DNA of 35,517 bases, from the NCBI RefSeq assembly GCF_014831675.1, contig NZ_VJXY01000061.1, positions 1-35,517 on the forward strand, given 5' to 3'. Each line of letters begins with the position of its first letter. Positions within the stretch are counted from its first letter, which is position 1. Below, piece after piece: positions 8,667 through 15,815 of the stretch. The position numbers and the translations under genes were made by a program. The notes beneath the pieces are model-generated. The model did no database searches. It was given only the letters and a program-made list of their open reading frames with translations, and was not told where the DNA came from. Source of the stretch: Komarekiella delphini-convector SJRDD-AB1. GTDB taxonomy: Bacteria; Cyanobacteriota; Cyanobacteriia; Cyanobacteriales; Nostocaceae.

Positions 8667-9323
8667 ATGACAGTTACACAACTCTCTGCTCAGGAACTTT
8701 TCCGAGCTGCTTATGAGAACCGCTATACGTGGGATAAGAATTTCCCCGGTTACACTGCAAATATTACTTATAAGCATGACGATAAAGTGTTTACAGGCAA
8801 AGTTCTCGTCAACGCTAATCTCAAGGCGGAAGTGTTGGATGTAGACGATGAACAAGCAAAGCAGGCAATTCACGGTCAAGCTTGGGAGATAGCAATTCAC
8901 CGCATCCGCCGCAGCTTTGAAGACACTCACAGCACAAATACGTTTAGCTATGGCAAAACTGACGAAACTGGTGCAGTTGAGCTTTTAGTTGGTGGTAAGG
9001 CTGAGGGCGACAAATACAAAGTCCGCAATAATGAGGTGTGCCATGTTCACCGTCTCATCCACGGTACTTTTGTGACAATTGACACCTTTAGTAGTCATGA
9101 CACTGGGGAAGGCTATTTATCTCATACCTATGACTCCGTGTACCATGACCCCAAAACTGGGGAACAAAAGGGTGGTAGAAGCGAATTTACAGATGAGTAT
9201 GAAAAGGTTGGCGACTATTTCATTCTGAATCGTCGAGAAATTCGCACTGAGATAGAAGGACAAGTATCTATTCAGGAATTTGTCTTCTCTGATATCAAAT
9301 TGTTAGAGCCAACTGCTGCCTAA
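8667..9323 (+). CDS. DUF3386 family protein
   Basis: A 218-residue protein with the features of the cyanobacterial DUF3386 family: YTANITYKHDDKVFTGKVLV, HGQAWEIAIHRIRRSFEDTH, FSYGKTDETGAVELLVGGKAEGD (shown only in part), and a C-terminal FILNRREIRTEIEG. It has no signal peptide or membrane segment and looks like an all-beta soluble protein. GGAG lies 8 bases before the ATG. Function is unknown in this family; presence in most photosynthetic cyanobacteria suggests a house-keeping role. It is divergent from the second GAF-LuxR gene and ends at a clear terminator. Confidence 0.85.
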   Translation: MTVTQLSAQELFRAAYENRYTWDKNFPGYTANITYKHDDKVFTGKVLVNANLKAEVLDVDDEQAKQAIHGQAWEIAIHRIRRSFEDTHSTNTFSYGKTDETGAVELLVGGKAEGDKYKVRNNEVCHVHRLIHGTFVTIDTFSSHDTGEGYLSHTYDSVYHDPKTGEQKGGRSEFTDEYEKVGDYFILNRREIRTEIEGQVSIQEFVFSDIKLLEPTAA

Positions 9324-9353
9324 GCTGCATGTCTTTAATATAAATAAATATTG

Positions 9354-9395
9354 GCGATCGCTTTGTTAATTTAAAGAGCGATCGCTTTTCTTTTT
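9354..9395 (+). terminator. Terminator built from two HIP1 octamers
   Basis: The arms GCGATCGCT (9354-9362) and AGCGATCGC (9377-9385) form a 9-bp stem with a 14-base loop, followed by TTTTCTTTTT. It lies about 30 bases after the DUF3386 stop. Both arms contain the HIP1 octamer. Confidence 0.7.
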
Positions 9396-9397
9396 AG

Positions 9398-9455
9398 TGT
9401 TCCAAGTTCTGAGCATGAACTTTCGAGAAAAAAGCTTGATGTTCCAAGTTCTGAG
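9398..9455. repeat. Pair of 16-bp direct repeats in an intergenic region
   Basis: TGTTCCAAGTTCTGAG occurs at 9398-9413 and again at 9440-9455, a spacing of 42 bases. The rest of the gap to the next gene (9456-9619) is AT-rich and shows nothing I can name. A duplicated regulatory site or an insertion scar are both possible. Confidence 0.6.
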
Positions 9456-9619
9456 ATGAAATGATGAAGTTAAAAGGCAATTATACTTGTGGGAGGTGCG
9501 ATAGTGCGGAGTGCCCGCTAGAAGCGATCATCTGACACTAATTGCAGTAAAGAAAATGCCCCCAGATATAATCAAAATATAGTAAGCCAATCACAGCAAT
9601 CGAAAAGATAGTCAACAAA

Positions 9620-9937
9620 ATGACACGACTTTCTTCTAATCACACACCACGTCGAGGAAGAGTATTCCCAGAACGCCAACTCTCACCTGAAGAGAAGGCA
9701 CAACGGAAAGCTGAAGATGAGGTATTTTATCAGCGTTGTCGAGTGATATTTAACCGAGTTCAACCAGAACTAATTAAGGATCACTACGATTGGTTCATAG
9801 TCATTGAGCCTAATAATGGAGATTATATTATTGATTATGATGAAACAGTTGCTAGACAGAAGGCTCGCGATCAATTTGGTGATACCCTGCGTCTCATGAT
9901 GCGAATCAACGAGACTGGAACCTGTGGCAGAATATGA
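9620..9937 (+). CDS. Small conserved protein paired with an aspartyl protease
   Basis: A 105-residue charged protein: a basic N-terminus (TPRRGRVFPERQ), a helix rich in Glu/Lys/Arg (SPEEKAQRKAEDEVFYQRC), then a compact region around HYDWFIVIEPNNGDYIIDYD and a tail ending MRINETGTCGRI. It has no signal or membrane segment. The stop codon overlaps the next gene's start (ATGA), so the two are translationally coupled. I recognise this as a protein type commonly found before retropepsin-like genes in cyanobacteria. The role is unknown; the arrangement is like a toxin-antitoxin pair but nothing shows that it is one. Confidence 0.7.
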   Translation: MTRLSSNHTPRRGRVFPERQLSPEEKAQRKAEDEVFYQRCRVIFNRVQPELIKDHYDWFIVIEPNNGDYIIDYDETVARQKARDQFGDTLRLMMRINETGTCGRI

Positions 9938-10299
9938 TTTCAGGCGAGTTTAACAGTAAAGGAGAATTAATTTTTGAAATTGGTTTGATTGCTGCTGATG
10001 GTGATATCATTCCAGTCCAGGCACTATTAGATACAGGATTTACTGGCTACTTAGCGATTGATAATCAAGATGCTCTCAGTTTGGGATAGTTGAGAGAGAG
10101 TCAAACAGAAGATATGCAGACAGCGAGAGGAGAAGCACGATTTAACCTGTATCAAGGAAATGTGCTGCTGGACGGAGAAGATTTTGCAATTCCAGCATTG
10201 GGTGGAGATGAAATGCAAGACATTCTTTTAGGTGTACGTTGGTTACAGATAAAGCGGTTGGTGGCAGATTTCTCAGCAGGAATATTGACGCTGGGATGA
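9934..10299 (+). pseudogene. Retropepsin-like aspartyl protease, split by in-frame TAG
   Basis: One reading frame runs from the ATG at 9934 to a TGA at 10297-10299 but contains a TAG at 10087-10089. The first part ends LLDTGFTGYLAIDNQ...LSLG and holds the DTG catalytic motif; the second part, after the stop, carries the Ala/Gly-rich strand of the fold (IPALGGDEMQDILLGVRWL) and ends ADFSAGILTLG. Both parts together make one clan-AA single-domain aspartyl protease of about 121 residues. TAG would be a single change from TGG (Trp). The frame is otherwise intact, so the mutation is recent, or suppression or re-initiation at the TTG right after it occurs. It overlaps the upstream gene by 4 bases. 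Confidence 0.8.
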
Positions 10300-10379
10300 G
10301 GCGATCGCACTTTTCTAAGACAACAGAAGCAAGATAAGATTAGAGAATATTGAGATTATCAAAACCTATAAACACTTCA

Positions 10380-10601
10380 ATGAACAAACTTGTACCTTTT
10401 CAGACAGTAGTTGAATATGTTGAAGCTCTTTCAACAGAAGATCAAGACTTGCTACTGGAACTTATTCAAAAAAGACGAGTTGAAAAACGGCGTCAAGAAA
10501 TTGCCAACAATGCAGCACAAACCCTGGAAGCAATCAAGACTGCTAAAGCCAAACGTGGAAGCATTGCAGATCTACGGGCTGACTTGCTAAGTCAAGAATG
10601 A
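10380..10601 (+). CDS. Antitoxin-like protein of a RelE/YafQ-type locus
   Basis: A 73-residue helical, highly charged protein (VVEYVEALSTEDQDLLLELI, then KRRVEKRRQEIANNA and a tail with AKRGSIADLRADLL). It is the usual type of small upstream partner of RelE-fold toxins in cyanobacteria and carries no ribbon-helix-helix motif that I can see. The ATG at 10380 is preferred over an upstream in-frame TTG at 10350. Its stop overlaps the toxin's start (ATGA at 10598), the classic toxin-antitoxin coupling. The C-terminal region probably wraps the toxin. Confidence 0.75.
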   Translation: MNKLVPFQTVVEYVEALSTEDQDLLLELIQKRRVEKRRQEIANNAAQTLEAIKTAKAKRGSIADLRADLLSQE

Positions 10602-10882
10602 AAACCTTGATTTGGGATAATAGCTTTAAGCGTGCTTTTAAGCGAATGGTTCGTAAGAATCCTCGGTTAGAGGGAAAAATTTTTGAAATTTTAGAATTGC
10701 TGGAAGCTGACCCGTTTACAGTATCTTTGAAGCCATACAAATTGAAAGGCGAGCTAGAAGGTTTGTGGGCGTGTTGGGTCGAATATGATTGTCGTATAGT
10801 TTACACCTTTGATGTGAATAATGATACCAATGAAGAGATGATTGTCATCATTGATATTGGTACTCATGACGAGGTATATTGA
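10598..10882 (+). CDS. RelE/YafQ-family toxin (mRNA interferase)
   Basis: A 94-residue protein of the RelE superfamily. It starts with basic residues (SFKRAFKRMVRKNPRLEGKI), continues with LKPYKLKGELEGLWACWVEY and CRIVYTF, and ends IGTHDEVY. The Lys-rich helix, the LKGELEG turn, the Arg in CRIVY and the final His (His90) correspond to catalytic or RNA-binding residues of YafQ-type ribosome-dependent mRNA interferases. All are present, so the toxin is probably active. It overlaps the antitoxin gene by 4 bases. A small dispersed repeat follows 13 bases after the stop. Confidence 0.82.
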   Translation: MKTLIWDNSFKRAFKRMVRKNPRLEGKIFEILELLEADPFTVSLKPYKLKGELEGLWACWVEYDCRIVYTFDVNNDTNEEMIVIIDIGTHDEVY

Positions 10883-10895
10883 GGAGCTTATGAAA

Positions 10896-10963
10896 GGCGT
10901 AGGCGTAGCCCGTCGTAGCGAAAAGTTTCCCGCCGTAGGAAACTTTTCAAGACAGACATCGCT
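10896..10963 (-). repeat. Small dispersed repeat, AGCGATGTCTG family
   Basis: Read on the minus strand it begins AGCGATGTCTGTCTTG and ends with the CGACGGGCTACGCC block. It contains an inner palindrome of AAGTTTCC and GGAAACTT around CGCCGTA. The same two ends occur in the copies near 24118, 31815 and 32592. Confidence 0.7.
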
Positions 10964-10997
10964 TTACCATTAGTATAAGAATCGCATTGTTTCTATA

Positions 10998-12491
10998 CTA
11001 AATACTGTGGGCAAGCGGCTGATAATTAGATATCCGCTCATGTCCTCTAGAAATATACTTTTTGAGCAACTTACCCACAATCGAAATACCTTGCTCAATC
11101 TCTTCTTGCGGAAGACAGAAAGTTAGACGCATGGCTGGATAACCCTGCTTATCTGGGAAAAACGCCGAACCGCACGCAAGATAGACATTTTGTGCAAAAG
11201 CTTCGTTACGAATTGTCTGAATAGGAATATTATCTGGTAACTGCACCCAGAGAAATAATCCTCCTGTGGGAACTGTCCATCGTGCTTCATCGGGAAATTC
11301 ACGCTCTAAAGCTTGCAGCATCGTATTACGACTTTGCAGATTCTCTGTGCGAAGTCGGCTGAGGTGACGACGGTAATGTCCTGAAGCGAGATATTCACTT
11401 ACTATTGCTTGAGAAATACTGGATGTGTGCAAGTCATGGAGTAACTTCCGCTCAATAATTGCTTGATAATGCTTGCCTGTAACTACCATATAGCCCACTC
11501 TTAAACCAGGCATCAAAGTTTTAGAAAAGGTGCTTAAGTAAATCACTAAATCATTTTTATCTAAAGCTTTAATTGGCGCAGGCACAGGTTGAAAAGCCAA
11601 TCCTTCATAGGCGTTATCTTCTAAAATTGGACACTCGTATTTTTCGGCTAATGCTAGCAATTCTTGGCGATGTGCTTGTGTTGTTGTCAACCCAGTGGGA
11701 TTGTGAAAGGTACTAATTGTATAAATTAATTTGGGACGATGACTATGTAAATATTGCTCTAATAATTCTAGATTTATTCCCTCCGCAGTCATGGGAATGC
11801 CAATAATCCTGGCTCCTAAGTTTTCTAAGATGGAGATTGCACCATAATAAGTGGGTGCTTCTACAATTACCCAATCACCAGGTTTTACATAATAGTTGAT
11901 AGCTAATGATAACCCTTGCTGAGAGCCATTAGTAATAATTAAATTTTCTGGAAAAACCTCTAATCCCTGCTGCACTAACATTTGAGCAATTTGCTTGCAT
12001 AAAGTTAGTTGTCCTTGAGGCATATCATGAGAAAAGAAAATATCAGGATTTTCTTGTCTTAATGCTCGTCTAGCGATGAGGTTGATATCTTTTGGTGGAT
12101 GAGGATAACCATAACCCAAATTAATTATTCCTAGCTGTGTTTTTGCTTGCACCAAGGGAGTGTACATATCATAAAAAGAACTTTTACCTGGCTCTAAGAT
12201 TGTGACATTTTGGGCTGGGGAAAATGTAGATTCCAGCTTCGTACTCTGAAGAGAAAGGCTATTGACAAAATATCCAGATCCCTGACGTGCAGAAACAATA
12301 CCATCGGCTTCTAAAACACTATACGCTTCAATTATCGTGAGTTTATTAACTTGCAAACTCTCTGCAAGAGCGCGAATAGAAGGGAGGCGATCGCCACTTT
12401 TAAGTGCGCCAGATTTGATAAGATGACTGATGCGATCGCGTATCTGCAAATAAATAGGTTTACGTGATTGGCGTTCCAATAAAATGTTCAT
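10998..12491 (-). CDS. MocR-type regulator: GntR HTH fused to aminotransferase
   Basis: A winged-helix GntR domain (about residues 10-78, with GDRLPSIRALAESL and the wing ARQGSGYFV) is joined to a fold-type I PLP aminotransferase-like domain. PLP contacts are visible: FHNPTG (Asn264), EDNAY (Asp292), STFSK with Lys324, and the following Arg in GLRVGY. Such proteins usually regulate vitamin B6, GABA or amino-acid genes with PLP or an aldimine as effector. I start at the ATG at 12491 (MNILLERQSRKP), the normal N-terminus of the family; in-frame ATG 12524 and TTG 12536 lie upstream. A pair of inverted sites in front of it suggests self-control. Target genes are unknown. Confidence 0.88.
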   Translation of the reverse strand: MNILLERQSRKPIYLQIRDRISHLIKSGALKSGDRLPSIRALAESLQVNKLTIIEAYSVLEADGIVSARQGSGYFVNSLSLQSTKLESTFSPAQNVTILEPGKSSFYDMYTPLVQAKTQLGIINLGYGYPHPPKDINLIARRALRQENPDIFFSHDMPQGQLTLCKQIAQMLVQQGLEVFPENLIITNGSQQGLSLAINYYVKPGDWVIVEAPTYYGAISILENLGARIIGIPMTAEGINLELLEQYLHSHRPKLIYTISTFHNPTGLTTTQAHRQELLALAEKYECPILEDNAYEGLAFQPVPAPIKALDKNDLVIYLSTFSKTLMPGLRVGYMVVTGKHYQAIIERKLLHDLHTSSISQAIVSEYLASGHYRRHLSRLRTENLQSRNTMLQALEREFPDEARWTVPTGGLFLWVQLPDNIPIQTIRNEAFAQNVYLACGSAFFPDKQGYPAMRLTFCLPQEEIEQGISIVGKLLKKYISRGHERISNYQPLAHSI

Positions 12492-12561
12492 TCTGACGTA
12501 CTCATTTCCAGAATGTAAAATCATCAATACTGGCAATATAAACGATTTTCACTAAGTTCAC

Positions 12562-12641
12562 CTAGTACAGTTAGCTGATTTTCTACTATAACAGTTGCAA
12601 CAATGCACAACTGTACTAGATAAAATCTGCCATAACTGTAC
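12562..12641. promoter_or_regulatory. Candidate MocR operator (inverted 11-mers)
   Basis: CTAGTACAGTT at 12562-12572 and AACTGTACTAG at 12609-12619 are perfect reverse complements, 36 bases apart. A third half-site, AACTGTAC, follows at 12634-12641. They lie in the gap between the divergent MocR gene and the small gene at 12708. Control by the MocR protein is inferred from position alone. Confidence 0.5.
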
Positions 12642-12707
12642 CTTCTTAGTTAAAGATTCTTGAGTAAAACTAAAAGTAATAGTTTATTTTGATCAGGTGC
12701 TTTGATT

Positions 12708-12923
12708 ATGAATAAATTTAATTTACTGTTATCCTTTCAAAGGATTTGGCAGCATTTTATCATCTGGATGAATAGCAGTTCTGACCTTCAAGTTTGGCAA
12801 GAATTAGATCATCAAGGTCATGCTTCTTGTTGGCATGCTTACGACCCGATAACAGGACGTTCTGCTTGTTTTGGTTCTGAGGAAGAAATGCGGATTTGGA
12901 TTGATAAATGTTACTATAGATAG
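12708..12923 (+). CDS. Small conserved hypothetical protein
   Basis: A 71-residue protein (from the ATG; a TTG two codons earlier is also possible). It starts with a mostly hydrophobic stretch (FNLLLSFQRIWQHFIIWM) and continues with WQELDHQGHASCWHAYDPITGR and SEEEMRIWIDKCYY. AGGTGC lies 8 bases before the start. The many Trp and two Cys residues suggest a compact fold. I do not recognise the family. It is divergent from the MocR regulator and shares its upstream region, so joint control is possible. Confidence 0.6.
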   Translation: MNKFNLLLSFQRIWQHFIIWMNSSSDLQVWQELDHQGHASCWHAYDPITGRSACFGSEEEMRIWIDKCYYR

Positions 12924-12936
12924 TATAATTTGTTAA

Positions 12937-13341
12937 TCAAATAGTATTTTGCTTTCGTAACTTATCTATATTTTGTTCCCAATTTTCTCCATCGAAAGGT
13001 ACAATTTCAAAATTAGATATTACATCCCCATCCAAACAGCGCACGTTCACATCAATACAATCAGGATGACTTCGCGGGATATAAAAAGGATGCATTCCAC
13101 AAATACAGCAAAACTTATGCTGAGCAACTCCTGTATTAAATCTGTAATTTGTTAATTTATCTTCGCCTTGCAACAAGGTAAACTGTTCTTGCGACACAAT
13201 TAAATGTAAAAATCCTTTTTTTCGGCAAATTGAACAGTTGCAATCATCGACTTTGTGTTTTTCTACTACTACCCGAAAACGCACCGCACCGCAGTGACAT
13301 CCACCTTCGTAAGCAATTGGTTCATTGATATTTTTTGTCAT
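12937..13341 (-). CDS. GFA/CENP-V family zinc protein
   Basis: A 134-residue protein of the GFA (glutathione-dependent formaldehyde-activating enzyme-like, CENP-V) family. The zinc ligands are visible: GCHCGAVRF (Cys15, Cys17), CNCSICRKKG (Cys36, Cys39) and CCICGMHPFYIPR (Cys78, Cys81). Length and motif order are typical. Family members are mostly of unknown activity; carbon-sulfur lyase or formaldehyde-glutathione activity has been suggested for some. It is convergent with the small gene at 12708, with 13 bases between them. Confidence 0.88.
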   Translation of the reverse strand: MTKNINEPIAYEGGCHCGAVRFRVVVEKHKVDDCNCSICRKKGFLHLIVSQEQFTLLQGEDKLTNYRFNTGVAQHKFCCICGMHPFYIPRSHPDCIDVNVRCLDGDVISNFEIVPFDGENWEQNIDKLRKQNTI

Positions 13342-13481
13342 GTAAAGGTAGCTTAAAAATTGATGAACTCTGCTAATTTACATTTACATCTCACACTTAC
13401 CAATCAGAAAATAGAAAATAAATTATCTGACTGAGATTTGTCATCTAACAAGCATATTCCTAAATCTAATTTAAATAGGAA

Positions 13482-13829
13482 TCAGCGTGACTCTATTTTA
13501 GAGACTCGCTCCTCTAATTTGTTAACTTGTTGCTTCAATTCAACTACTAAAGTTGCTAATCGATCAAACATCCGATCTTGCTGTGATAAGTTCCCTCTGG
13601 AACCAGTTGATTGTCGTGGGGTAAGTGTTGTTCTTGAGGATGAAGGCTGGCGTGGTTGACCAAGTTGAGATTCTAGCTGATTTAACCGCGACTCGACACG
13701 ATTAAAGTCCGCTTCCAGGTTGTTGAGGCGGGACTCCACTTGTTGCGATGAGGCAGTTTTAGGAAACAATCCCATCGAGATAATCATTACTAAAATCCCG
13801 GCGAGAACTAGCACCTTGATTTTTTTCAT
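13482..13829 (-). CDS. Exported small coiled-coil protein
   Basis: A 115-residue protein with an N-terminal Sec-type signal (KKIKVLVLAGILVMIISMGLF, then a polar PKTASSQ that could be cut). Residues 30-57 form a heptad coiled coil (VESRLNNLEADFNRVESRL in part), followed by a Ser/Pro/Thr-rich linker and a second coiled coil near the C-terminus (LVVELKQQVNKLEERVSKI). It probably trimerises or dimerises in the periplasm or at the inner membrane face. No enzyme motif and no known family recognised. It sits alone between the GFA gene and the SDR/CIA30 gene on the same strand. Confidence 0.72.
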   Translation of the reverse strand: MKKIKVLVLAGILVMIISMGLFPKTASSQQVESRLNNLEADFNRVESRLNQLESQLGQPRQPSSSRTTLTPRQSTGSRGNLSQQDRMFDRLATLVVELKQQVNKLEERVSKIESR

Positions 13830-13912
13830 GTCAATAGCTGGCTTGTTACAACAGCTTTTATAAGCAACTTTTGTGAGTAGGTCTACAGATTAATAATCTG
13901 AGGACATTTCAT

Positions 13913-15397
13913 TTATTTATCCCGTTGTAAGTTAGAAAATAACCTCTGCCAATCGATAGAGTTGACAGTTTTTTCTCCTTCTTTAACTTCAAACGTGACG
14001 TTACAAGCATTTGCTAGTTTCAGCACTTGCATACAAATTTCTGCAACATCCTCACGGCTGATTTTGCCTCTAATGTTGTCACCTTGCTCGAAGATTAATT
14101 CTTTGCCTCCGGCTTCCTCTGTTAAAGCACAAGGTCTGATGATTGTATAAGGTATTCCACTTTCTCTTAAACTATCTTCTCCCTTTAATTTCCATGTTAA
14201 AATTCCTCCTAATTGGTCATTTAATTTGACCGCTGGTGGTTCTTCATCTAAATTAATACCGGGACGACCGGGACGAGTCACACCGGCTGAACTGACAAGG
14301 ACAAATTGTGGTAAAGTTGCCCCGCCATAAGCTTTTATAGATTCTACTTGTAAAGAAAAACTACCAGGTGAGAATTTAGGATTTAAAGCGTTGTCATATT
14401 CAAATTTGCTCAACATTAATTGAAATGAGCAAACTTTGCTAGAGTCAATTGGTGGAGCATCTTTTACAGTTTTTGCCCGAAATACGGGAATTAAATCTGC
14501 AAAAGGGACGTGAATATCTATCCAGGTATTGGCTACAGTATCAAAAGAATAGCCATAACCAACGCCGTCCCATTGTGTTTCTGTCCGCAGAAAGATTTTA
14601 TAGCGCTGACCATCGCCTCTAACGCGCAATTTCACACCTTCGTAATCAGATAAGTTGAAAGGTGGATCAAAGTTTTTAGTTCTTACTGAAGCAAATCCGC
14701 CAGAATTAGCGGTGGAGACATTACCAGCAAACAAAGCTGTATTTTCCACAAATTGCATATTACTTGCACTCACACCACCCATCACAACATCATCAACCGC
14801 ACCCCAAATGTTTTTTAATTCTATTGATGGATTCGTAAAGTCAAATATTAGTTTTTCACTTGCTTGGGGTAGATATTTGGTTGCTGCTTTTACTAAGTTT
14901 TTAACACCTTGATATTCTACGTTTTCAGGGGTGTCACCAACAATTTCTGGTTGGTAAAACTTAACACCTTGGTAATACTTTGCTCTATCTGCTGTGTCTC
15001 CTTCTACTGGTTGCACACGTACTGCTGTACAACAAATGACAGCTTGGACATCAGCCATGACTATGGAATTTAAAGTTTCTGGTTTAGTAATATCCGCAAC
15101 TACTAAGTCAACATCATTACCAATAATTGACCGTGCCCTGTCGATATCTCGCACGATCGCCCGAACTTTATAACCCCGTTCTAGCGATCGCCGCACCACC
15201 CTTTTACCGACGCCACCCGTTGCGCCTGCTACCAGTATTACACCCATATTTCTTCCTCCATCGGGTCTATTTTGATTATCCTTGGGACGACCTTGGATTA
15301 ACTCTTGTACCCAGTTAAGGAAAGGAATTACCTCAAAGTAAGTCAGGGTTTCGATAAACCTGCCTAAGTCCCATTGAGAACGATTTTTGTCAGTCAC
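13913..15397 (-). CDS. SDR-type NAD(P)-binding protein with inserted CIA30 domain
   Basis: A 494-residue protein with two interleaved folds. Residues 52-165 start an atypical short-chain dehydrogenase (VAGATGGVGKRVVRR at about 56-70; a DITKPE segment). About residues 180-360 are a CIA30 (complex I intermediate-associated 30) beta-sandwich, beginning LIFDFTNP and containing the DDVVMGGVS signature and a QLMLSKFEYD stretch. The dehydrogenase fold resumes at QFVLVSSAGVTRPGRPG and ends with an NmrA-like part (YTIIRPCALTEE). The catalytic YxxxK is not obvious, so it may bind NAD(P) without being an oxidoreductase. In other organisms CIA30 helps assembly of complex I; a role in NDH-1 or photosystem assembly is a guess. 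Confidence 0.85.
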   Translation of the reverse strand: MTDKNRSQWDLGRFIETLTYFEVIPFLNWVQELIQGRPKDNQNRPDGGRNMGVILVAGATGGVGKRVVRRSLERGYKVRAIVRDIDRARSIIGNDVDLVVADITKPETLNSIVMADVQAVICCTAVRVQPVEGDTADRAKYYQGVKFYQPEIVGDTPENVEYQGVKNLVKAATKYLPQASEKLIFDFTNPSIELKNIWGAVDDVVMGGVSASNMQFVENTALFAGNVSTANSGGFASVRTKNFDPPFNLSDYEGVKLRVRGDGQRYKIFLRTETQWDGVGYGYSFDTVANTWIDIHVPFADLIPVFRAKTVKDAPPIDSSKVCSFQLMLSKFEYDNALNPKFSPGSFSLQVESIKAYGGATLPQFVLVSSAGVTRPGRPGINLDEEPPAVKLNDQLGGILTWKLKGEDSLRESGIPYTIIRPCALTEEAGGKELIFEQGDNIRGKISREDVAEICMQVLKLANACNVTFEVKEGEKTVNSIDWQRLFSNLQRDK

Positions 15398-15515
15398 AAT
15401 CGCGTCCTCGCAACTTTTCTTAAGTCTAACTTAAGCAGCAGACAAAATAACAAATCTTGGTTTTCTAATTTGTAATTAGTTTGACATTCAACTATAGTAA
15501 ATTTTGAAGTCTGAA

Positions 15516-15779
15516 TTATGATTTAGTATTTTTGATTCGCAATCTGATACTTTCAGCTGTGTAGAAAATAGCAGATGCAGTCAATAAGATTAAACTAAAT
15601 TGTGGCAATTCGTTAAGATATCTACCTTGAAATAAAAGACTCAGACCAGAAATTAAAAACGCTATGATTAATAATACATCTTGACGTTTAAATATTTTGG
15701 GACGCAATAAAGGTACAACACATAACGAAATTGCTGCTAATATCAAAATATTGCCTATAAGATTAGTTGAGTTATTCAT
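15516..15779 (-). CDS. Ycf66-like small membrane protein
   Basis: An 87-residue protein with three predicted membrane segments (about 8-24, 34-50 and 60-76), ending FYTAESIRLRIKNTKS. The last half, LLFQGRYLNELPQF then ASAIFYTAESIRLR, has the pattern of the Ycf66 family found in cyanobacteria and plastids. It matches the C-terminal membrane domain of the kinase gene immediately upstream (LLFQSQY, then FLLAGISIFSAAECIHWR). The genes are 36 bases apart on the same strand, so probably one transcript. Function unknown. Confidence 0.72.
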   Translation of the reverse strand: MNNSTNLIGNILILAAISLCVVPLLRPKIFKRQDVLLIIAFLISGLSLLFQGRYLNELPQFSLILLTASAIFYTAESIRLRIKNTKS

Positions 15780-15815
15780 TAATTATTCAATGGAAAATTT
15801 AGCCCTGGAGTTGTT

